64,000 nt of DNA, taken from the NCBI GenBank assembly GCA_024138025.1, contig JAMXBD010002832.1, forward strand, positions 62,001-126,000, written 5' to 3'. Each line of letters begins with the position of its first letter. Positions within the stretch are counted from its first letter, which is position 1. Under the pieces are notes generated by a model, which saw only the letters and a list, made by a program, of their open reading frames with translations, had not been told where the DNA came from and did not search any database. This stretch comes from Combretum micranthum. Taxonomy: Eukaryota; Streptophyta; Magnoliopsida; Myrtales; Combretaceae. A program made the position numbers and the translations under genes. Of this stretch, positions 56,264 through 64,000 are shown one piece after another.

Positions 56264-56598
56264 TGAAATTCACAAATTACCCCTTTGAACTTTTACCATA
56301 TAGATTCACCCTTTCAACTTTCAAAATGAACTTTTCAACCCCTTAAACTTTCCAAAATTCCCCAGTCAGGGGGATGGGAGGTAAAACCATACATAAATGA
56401 AAGTTTAAGGGGGAGAATTTGCATATAGGTGAAAGTTTAAGAGGGTATTTTGCAACTCCACCTGCTTTGTTTTAACGAAATGTTAAGTGTCCTTAACTAT
56501 GCTAATTTTTGAAAGTTTAAGGGTCAAAAAGTCACTTTAAAAGTTCAAGGAATGAATCCGCCTACGTAAAAGTTTAATGGGGTAATTAGCAATTTCAC
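56264..56598. repeat. MITE with terminal inverted repeats, copy 2
   Basis: The left end TGAAATTCACAAATTACCCC is mirrored by the right end reading (reverse complement) TGAAATTGCTAATTACCCC; both continue into AACTTTTAC. Duplicate of 36983-37320. Confidence 0.65.
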
Positions 56599-56999
56599 AA
56601 AAAATAAATAAATAAATAAAAATTTCTAGAATTTAAATGTAGATTTATACTATATTATAAACTTATTAAATATAATCATTGTATTATGTTTTTGCTCTTT
56701 TTCAGCTATATACCATGTATAAATTTAATAGCTAATTGATGGGTTTTATCCAAATATAGACTTAATTGAGTCATGATATATACATTGGTCTTTTATAAGA
56801 TGTGTCTTATATTTTTAGTTTTTATTAATCCTTATTTGACCTTGGTTGAACCCAGTTCAGCCCCTCGGCTCCTAATCCCTTAACTTGCAAAGGTTAACCC
56901 TCAGTCTGGCTTTAACAGCATTATTTGGTGCAACTTGTTGTATCTATTGGCTTTTTCCATTCCACTTTTATTATCCTTATACATAGAGGTTTAGGTAAT

Positions 57000-57975
57000 A
57001 AATATAATGGAGATATAGGATTGAAATCATAAACCAATTCAAAAGGTATCTTTCCTGAAACATTATGAACTTGTCAATTATAAGCAAACTCCATAATAAG
57101 TAAACAGTGATCCCAAAACCATCAAATTCTTCCCAATAGTTACTCTCAACAATGTACCCAAAGTTCTATTAACCACTTCGGTTTATCTATTAGTTTGTAG
57201 ATGATAAGTGGCACTAACCACCTTATCCACAATGTCTTTGAAAAGTAGCTCAAGAAGTTAAAATCTAGGTCTAAAACAATATATTGAGGCCTACCATGAA
57301 GCCTAACCACCTCTTGCATGAACAAAGTTGCCACATATACAACACCGTCAGTGTTCTGGTAAGGAATAAAATGTGACATCTTGTTCAATCTATCAACCAT
57401 TACCAAAATAGAATCGAATCCCCTTTGAGTTCTAGGAAGTCTTAAAGCAAAATCCATACTCAAATCTACCCAAGATTTTGTAGGAAGAGCAAATGGCATA
57501 TAAAACCCTTAAGGATCACTTTAACTCCTACCCCTTTTACACACAAAATAACTCTCAAAAACCATATGAACATCCTTTGCCATACCAAGCTAATAAAATT
57601 TTCACACAAAGCATTTAGAGTTTAATGTTTACCAAAATGTCCAGAAAGACCTCCAACATGAGCTTTGTAAAGTAGCATCTCATGTATCTAACCTTATGGA
57701 ATACACAACTTTCGATGCTTGAAAAAGCAACCATCCACTATGTGATAACCTCATAGATTTCCAACTGCTACAGTTCGCCACAATTTGTGCATGTAACCTA
57801 TCCTAACATATTGTTCCACAATTTAATCAAATCCCAACAATTTAGCCTACATGGAATTTCATAAAACATGTCTCTCCAGTAGTGCATTAGCCACTATATT
57901 AGTATTACCCTTCTAAAACTCAATAGTGAGCAAATGTCTCTAAAAATTCTACCTATTGAGCATGCCACTAATAAG
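57000..57975 (-). pseudogene. Ty3/gypsy integrase and RNase H remnant, uninterrupted version
   Basis: The open part 57146-57499 reads SWVDLSMDFALRLPRTQRGF, DSILVMVDRLNKMSHFIPYQ and VVRLHGRPQYIVLDLDFNFL, the integrase core with the first catalytic Asp (MDF) and the D of LDLDF (family SDRD). Above 57540 the HHCC finger and the end of RNase H can be followed to 57975, as at 4880-5335. This copy shows what the SIRE-like element interrupted at 4880. Confidence 0.75.
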
Positions 57976-59700
57976 ATGGAATTACACTATTCATTTAAGG
58001 ATTATTTGCCCTCAATCTGCATTTATTTTATCAATAATCCTATAAACTTGATACTTAATTCTATTATTTGTCGACATAGGAATATAAAGCTTAAATTGTC
58101 AAAGAGTAACAAAAGATCAACAAAAACATACAAATAAGGAGACTAGACATAAAACATGGCTATGCTTAAGAAATGGAATATAGAAGATTTGCTCACAAAT
58201 GATTACACGGTCTTAGGCGCGACACATTTGAAGAAAATTAATACTCAATTGAAGACACGACAAGATCATCAGATCGAAAAATCATTAATTATCATAGCTA
58301 ATCACATGTCCATGAATGCGCATGCTTTATCAAATTATTTATCACAGTTAAAGCTGCATTAAGAAGCACTGACGTGTGACAAATGATTTTTAATTTAGTG
58401 AGGAAGATGCGGCCTAAAGCGTGGCTGTGTATTAGGATGTTTCTCATGTGTCTGACGTGAATTCTATTATTTTTATGACTTTTTGCCACATTAACGTCGT
58501 TTATACTATAAGTACTTGCTTTTCACAAAACCCTAAATTCAATTAAGCATCTAGATAGTACTTTTAGTCAGAAAATATAGAGAATTTAAAGAATATTTCA
58601 AATCTTGTCCTTTGTGTTTGGAATTCACAATCAACAATCATACATTAAAATAAATATAGCAATTGAAATATTAATTATTTTAATGATTCGATTACGATTG
58701 AGTATAATGGGAGCCATTGGATAGTAATGGATCGATTCCATCAAAATTAATGATGGGACCATAGAATTTCTCCAACGCATGTAAATGTGATGCCTAAAAC
58801 TAAAGTATGGACCAATCCCATTACGATGGAACTTTTTGATTGGTCAAGGTTATAGTAACTCTTCTTCTTATAGATACAAAACCTACTCTTGAATTAGTCT
58901 TTGGATAGGAATCATCCATATTATGAAAAGGGAGAGTCTTGAGAAATTACCTGCAACAATATTGAAAGAATTTAATGAGTAACTTGTCCCTACAAGGTAA
59001 AACGGCATGAAGGTTAAAAAAAACATACAATCGTAACTAGCAACATGTCTATTACCCTAGGAGGTGCAGTGGTATGAAGGTGAAAAAACATACAACCGTG
59101 ACTAGCAACATGTCTATTAGGGTTATTACTTAGTAGACAAGTGTCAAAATGATCCCTATGAAAGTTATAGCTACGACTAAATTTTAAAATACAATGTTAG
59201 ATTCGCGCTTTTTTATCATATTATTTATAAATGGAAAGTACTTAAAATACGGTTTTCAATCAAGCTCCCGTATTGAGTTTTTATAAAGGAAATTTGTTAG
59301 GTTTTATTACTTGTAACGTTTAACGTTCAATTCCTCCTTTTAAATCTATCACTTGTATATGAAATGTGACCAGCTCTAAACTTGTATGGGTGGATCCCAT
59401 ATGGGCTTGGACTTAGCCAAAATCTAAGTCCAAACTAAGTCGGCTTCCTAGACTAGTTGTACCCAAGGGTTCAATTCCTACCAACTTTTTGAGGGGAAAA
59501 AATGAAACTTATCATCAAAATAAGAATATTACATGTTTAATATACATTTTTAAAAAATTATATAAAACAAATTCAGAGGAAAAAATTATACGAATAGTGT
59601 TGCAATATCGCATAGGAGGTATGCGATATATGTTTTTCAAGTGTATCACCTATAGATTATGTGATACACATAATCTCACAATCCACGTCCATTAGATTAG
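57976..59700. other. Noncoding; first 660 bp duplicate 5336-5990
   Basis: No gene is recognisable. A minus-strand frame (58298-58489) is the counterpart of 5591-5857. Near 58995-59110 the text ACATACAA(T/C)CGT(A/G)ACTAGCAACATGTCTATTA occurs twice as a direct repeat, about 68 bp apart. Confidence 0.5.
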
Positions 59701-60265
59701 GTTTAGGTTTTAGTTTGTATAGGTCATCTTCTTCAACACCGCACGCATGAGTATGAGCACACGGTGGAATACGAAAAATGATGAAAGGGCTTTAACGGTA
59801 GATTAGTTTGCGGAGTGGTCGTTGGCTTGAGTTTGAATTTCAATTGCCGTTAGATTACGACAAAGTTTCTGTGATGATTGGGATGGATCTCCGTCGCGGT
59901 TGGTTGGGGGTCTTGACCAGCGACGTGGTTGGTTCTAGGTTCAAGTCTTCGCTCAACTCCGATGATGGTGAAGGGTCAGTGGGTTTCGACGATATCATTG
60001 ATGGGTTTGTCTAAGGAGATAGAAGGAATGAGGTTGAAGATGAAGGTTTTGCTGAAGGAGATGAATCCGGCCTGGTGACTGTGATGGTCGGAGCTTGGTG
60101 TTTCTCGTGGGAACTGGGCTTTGGTTTGAAGCGGTTGAAATTTTTATAGAGAGAGAAGGGTTCTAGAGAGAGATCTCCATTAAGAGAGTTGGTTAGAGAG
60201 AGATCGGATGACGAATAAGAAATTATAACAAGGGATCGTAGAAAGAAAGAGCCATACACCAACTT
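59701..60265 (+). other. GC-richer island with short open frames, unassigned
   Basis: GC content rises visibly above the surroundings. A plus-strand frame (59808-60014, 68 codons, ending FDDIIDGFV) and, after a stop, more open text (GDRRNEVEDEGFAEGDESGL) can be read, and an 83-codon frame lies on the minus strand (60011-60262). No domain is recognised. It could be the start of a decayed gene or a transposon fragment. Confidence 0.3.
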
Positions 60266-60289
60266 GCAAAATTTGGAACGCCTAGGTTG

Positions 60290-61670
60290 CTATAACGCAA
60301 TTAATGATTTGATTTTTTTCATCCTAAACCATTTAGTTAAATAACGGTTTGGTTTGATTGAGATTATCAATTACATCAAAATTTTAATAAAAAATTTGTT
60401 TTAATATTTCACATTTATGTGAAATATTCAAATATTTAAACAAAATTCAAATTGCAGATCACAACAAAATACTTCATAAATCCAACACATTTAGTTCATA
60501 ATTCTCCATAAAATCATTCAATCACGAGTCAATCATTCACCAATAAAGCATAACTAATATATAGTAAATCATAATTTAATATCCTCATAAAATTATTCAA
60601 TCAATCATCTAATAATAAATTTAGCCCAAAAAAAATCATCTACTAGGAAGAGTCGTCTACGAAAAAAGTATCTTTTAACAAAATACATCGACCAAATGAT
60701 ACATGATAAGAGGTATAACTAAATAAAAAATTCCTCACTCCACAAAATTGAGATGATTAAACAACATAACTAGTCAACAATGAAAGAATATATCTAGAGC
60801 CTAAGAAGCAATTTTAAAAAAGAACAAGCTAATATTGACCAATTTTGATCAAATATTAAATATCATAATAAGTCATAAAAATATATATGATTCTAATCAA
60901 TTATCATAAGAAAATTATAATTACAAGTAAAAATTATATTAATTTTTTTAAAACTGTTTAATTTGATTTATATATTGTCCAAGCCAACTAGAAATATACA
61001 AATTGATTCAGATTAATAATTTTTAAACCAAATTGATTTAAAAATCATATTTTCAATTTAGTTAGTTCGGCTAATGAATTAATTTGGTTTGGTCATTTTT
61101 TTACCTATCCTCACAATAGAGCGAACGATATTATGAGATAGTAAAAATAGTAAAAAAAAATGATTGAATATTAAATTTATCATATTAAAGTTTAAATATA
61201 AAATTAAATTTTTATGTAAAATACAAATTCGTCATTTCAAATCACATCTAAGTTTTTTTCGACTAAGCAAGTAGCTAGTTTATGCTTTAAAAAATTGACT
61301 TGATATAGAATTAAAGAAAAAACAAAAAAAAAAAAAAACAAAAACCGATGTTACGTTTCACTAGAGTATGAGTATGCATAGGTTTTAAAAAATCTTGGAT
61401 CCTTGTATATTTAAATTATTTCATAAGGTAACGCTGTAAGTTGCCTTCTTTTTTTATACTGGAAATTGCAAAAGCACTAGTACAAATTCATGGAATCATG
61501 CGAATAAATCGTAATTATTTGCGCTTTGTGCGATTAGGTAAGTGATAAAGCTTGTTTAATCAAAATAAATTTTTCGATTGAACATCTCCTGAATATGTAC
61601 GTAATATCAATTTTTATGCTATAATCGTAATGGATTTAAGCCTGTAGACATATATGTCAACTGTTTTTTT
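60290..61670. other. AT-rich intergenic sequence, nothing recognised
   Basis: No frames, no repeats of note apart from a poly-A run (61318-61338). Confidence 0.5.
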
Positions 61671-61679
61671 CGAAATTAG

Positions 61680-61942
61680 AAACTTGTATATAGGAAACAA
61701 GATAATGTTGCTTCCTATGTATCCTGCTTTAATCACGAACGTAATTCAATTTATAAAGAAGGCAGTTCATGGTGCTATATAGGAGAAATTCTAATATTTC
61801 CTATTAAGTTCAAATATACATCAATAAATCTTGGCTGTTATTTTTATTTTAAGTTTCCTTTCTATTTCACATTTATATTGAATGGTAATGCTTATAAAAT
61901 AGCAAATGGAAACCATTGCTGGAAAATAATAAATTCTGGGTA
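61680..61942. repeat. Fragment of a further copy of the duplicated block
   Basis: GGAAACAAGATAATGTTGCT through AAAATAATAAATTCTGGGTA matches 47080-47335 and, less fully, 29938-30170. It is closer to copy 2, for example sharing the TATTTTAAGTTTCCTTTCTA segment missing from copy 1. It is cut on the right by the LTR starting at 61943. Confidence 0.8.
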
Positions 61943-62569
61943 TGTAAGCCCCTAATTTTTGGATAATATTAAGTTTCAAAACCTAAATCGGAAAGTCAAC
62001 TGGAAAACCTAACTCAATAAATTCCTAGGAAAGCCTAGTAGTTTAGATTCAGCAATCCTGTATTCCTAAACCAAGGAGTCGAAATACGAGCGAAGGGTGT
62101 AGTTTGGTTCGTAATAATACTAGAATACTTTAAAAGATAAGATTAGCGAATTTTTGATCTATTTCAAACCTGATCTGATACAGATTTTGAAAAGCGTGTC
62201 CCAAGGCTTGAGATAATAAATATATGATATTAGTACCGTCAGACTCGTAATTTTATAAGATTTCTAGATATATCAATTATATAATTTTTTGGGTTATAAA
62301 AGTTACAGTTATAACATTTTTATCGTATTTTCATTACTACCGGTATTTTAAGTGTCTAATCTACTTTTTGATTCCTTCTACACTATTCACAAGTACAACT
62401 ATCCATAACCTATTTCTTACATCCTTACATCTTACTCTTACAATTTCATCATTTTCCTTGCAATTTACTTTTCCAATATAACTTTTATTACTTAAATTAC
62501 TTAATTAATGTTGAAACTTACACAACACAACACCCCTCTTGCTCTCTTTCTCCAAACCGGTGCAATTCC

Positions 62570-63407
62570 TAGGGATGTAAACGGGTCGGGTCATCTTGTC
62601 CCAAACCCGATCCGACCCGAACCCGACCTATTTAATATATTACATAATTTAATGCATCATTTTATTATTTCATTAAATTATTATTGTAGTGAGGCATGTT
62701 GAGGAGGGCAAAAATTTCAATGGAGTTGATAAAGATCCTAATTTTTATTTTAAAAAAATTAGAAAACGTTAAAGATAGGTAAAAAATTATTAAACATGAA
62801 AACTGAATATATAAGGTAAAGTCAGTAACTCAAGACATGTCATTGCCTAAAATTATTAGAAGACTTACATATCTATATATATATATATATATAATACATC
62901 CAACTCATAATAATAATAATAATAATGATGATGATGATGATGATGATGATCACACTACACGACGATCTATATATTCTTGATTTATTTGTCATTATATATA
63001 TATATATAATATCTATTTTTTCTGAGAAAATTAATTTTTATACTTTATTGTGTTGCATGGGAAAGAAATGAATTTTGAAAAAGTGGGGAAGGTTGCACAT
63101 GGAAATTGATTTTCTCTGGATAATTGGTCAGTGATTATTAATTGTAAATATAATTTATATCCTATCATGTGACTCAATATATGAATAACAAAATAATTAT
63201 ATGAAAAGCATCATTCAACTAATGAATAAGTAAATTCCTTAAACTAAAATTTTTAATTTTTTTTAATTAAATCGGGTCGGGTTTTCCCAACGGGTTATGA
63301 ATACAACCCAAAACCCGACCTTAAACCCTATAGGATCTGACCCTATAGGGTTTTTAGCAGGGCGGGCAGGCGAGTACCCTATAACGACCGCCCCGGTTGC
63401 ATCCCTA
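62570..63407. mobile_element. Nonautonomous hAT-like element, 838 bp, 8-bp target duplication
   Basis: Begins TAGGGATGTAAACGGG and ends CCGGTTGCATCCCTA, imperfect terminal inverted repeats. It is flanked by perfect 8-bp direct repeats GCAATTCC (62562-62569 and 63408-63415), the target length of hAT elements. Subterminal GGGTCGGGT / ACCCGACC words occur in both orientations near each end, as is common for transposase-binding regions of hAT. The interior is AT-rich, without a transposase frame. Confidence 0.85.
62874..62950. repeat. Compound microsatellite (AT)n-(TAA)n-(TGA)n
   Basis: A run of AT units is followed by about six AAT units and eight GAT units, inside the hAT-like element. Confidence 0.85.
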
Positions 63408-63486
63408 GCAATTCCTTTCCCTCTTCCTCTCTCCAATTTGTTTTATTTTCCTTTCTTTTATTACAACAAACCCTAAACCACAAGTC

Positions 63487-63494
63487 TATATAAA
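63487..63494 (+). promoter_or_regulatory. TATA box of the third giant LTR copy
   Basis: TATATAAA followed by CCCC and a TTCACTTCACTTTTTCACTT pyrimidine-rich leader, in the same relative place as 52639-52646. Confidence 0.5.
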
Positions 63495-64000
63495 CCCCTT
63501 TATACCAACTTCACTTCACTTTTTCACTTTTCACTAAACTAAACTCTTCAAAATTTTCTTTCTCTCTTCCTCTCCTCTTGCAAAACCGTGACACACACAT
63601 ACACACACACCCACATATTTTCATCAAGTTTATTGTTCCAATCATCCAATAGGTAATAGATCTATACTTTGTTACCTTAAAACATGTAATGGCAAGTTCA
63701 TTCATGTGTGATTCCACACAAAATCCCCATGAGCTTCAAGCTAGGGATGTGGAAACACTTGAGCATGAGAACCTTGTCATCACAATGTTTTAGATCTTGT
63801 TATTTGAGTTATTTTGCTATTATCTTGTTTTATTATTAAGTTATGTTATTATTATTAATGATTTGTGCATATGTTCATCATCTATTCATATTCACATAAC
63901 CATCATAGTGTTCATGCATTTATAACTAGTATAGTAAACTAAATCTAGTTTTGAGTTCATAAATGCATTACACTTTTGTTTTATATTCATAAATAACTTG

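Larger units (their letters stand above)
42045..58640. repeat. Large duplicated block, copy 2
   Basis: Collinear with copy 1 (7190-37849), and its last part, 57545-58640, is collinear with 4880-5990. It carries the intact DUF1639 gene and fuller gypsy remnants, plus one solo LTR of its own (51489-55795). It serves as the empty-site reference for the Tat element and for the solo LTR in copy 1. Confidence 0.85.
61943..64000 (+). mobile_element. Giant solo LTR family, third copy, runs off the window
   Basis: Begins TGTAAGCCCCTAATTTTTGG, like the start of 51489-55795, right after GGGTA (candidate target duplication). The next part shares the TGATTTTG...TTACCGGTATTTT-type text, the TATA box (63487-63494) and the CT-rich leader. 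It is interrupted by a hAT-like element (62570-63407). The far end lies outside the window. Confidence 0.7.

Noticed and set aside
1..64000. tRNA, rRNA or CRISPR features
   Set aside because: No cloverleaf-like gene, rRNA signature or regularly spaced repeat array was seen; the tRNA-like words found are primer-binding sites.

Overview
This is a transposon-rich stretch of a flowering-plant nuclear genome, probably a eudicot. The evidence is AT-rich noncoding sequence, plant Ty1/copia and Ty3/gypsy lineages, a plant-specific DUF1639 gene, and broken pieces of plant housekeeping and metabolic genes. Only one ordinary host gene looks intact: the DUF1639 gene at 45467-46408 (minus). I cannot name the species.

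Layout. Positions 1-4879 hold a degenerate SIRE/Maximus-like copia element on the minus strand. It has integrase, protease, gag, primer-binding site and one LTR, and it is inserted in an older gypsy remnant. From about 7190 to 37850 runs copy 1 of a large duplicated block. From 42045 to about 58640 runs copy 2. The tail of another copy is at 4880-5990 and a small further piece is at 61680-61942. Each full copy carries a DUF1639 gene (a pseudogene in copy 1, an open frame in copy 2), old gypsy debris and a MITE. A 5'-truncated copia element (37849-42044, plus) sits at the junction of copies 1 and 2.

Copy 1 was later interrupted by a 17.6-kb Ty3/gypsy element of the Tat type (10537-28116, minus). 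It has 652/654-bp LTRs and a gag-protease-RT-RNase H-archaeal-type RNase H-integrase order. The undisturbed site in copy 2 (about 45250-45265) shows exactly where it went in. Between pol and the 3' LTR it carries an antisense gene with a plant mobile domain (PMD, aminotransferase-like; 17466-20425, plus). Beyond that lies a 6-kb cargo of gene fragments, all in the sense orientation of the retrotransposon: Raf-like kinase, class II trehalose-6-phosphate synthase, lipoxygenase, tRNA(Ile)-lysidine synthase-like, a foreign gypsy pol and a PPR gene. This cargo is the most unusual feature of the window.

Two long TG...CA elements with perfect 5-bp target duplications (31519-35002 and 51489-55795) are opposite-orientation copies of one family, best read as giant solo LTRs. 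A third starts at 61943 and runs off the window. It carries a nested 838-bp hAT-like element with a perfect 8-bp target duplication (62570-63407). Almost every transposon reading frame is broken by frameshifts and stops. All calls come from reading the sequence; no database search was made.
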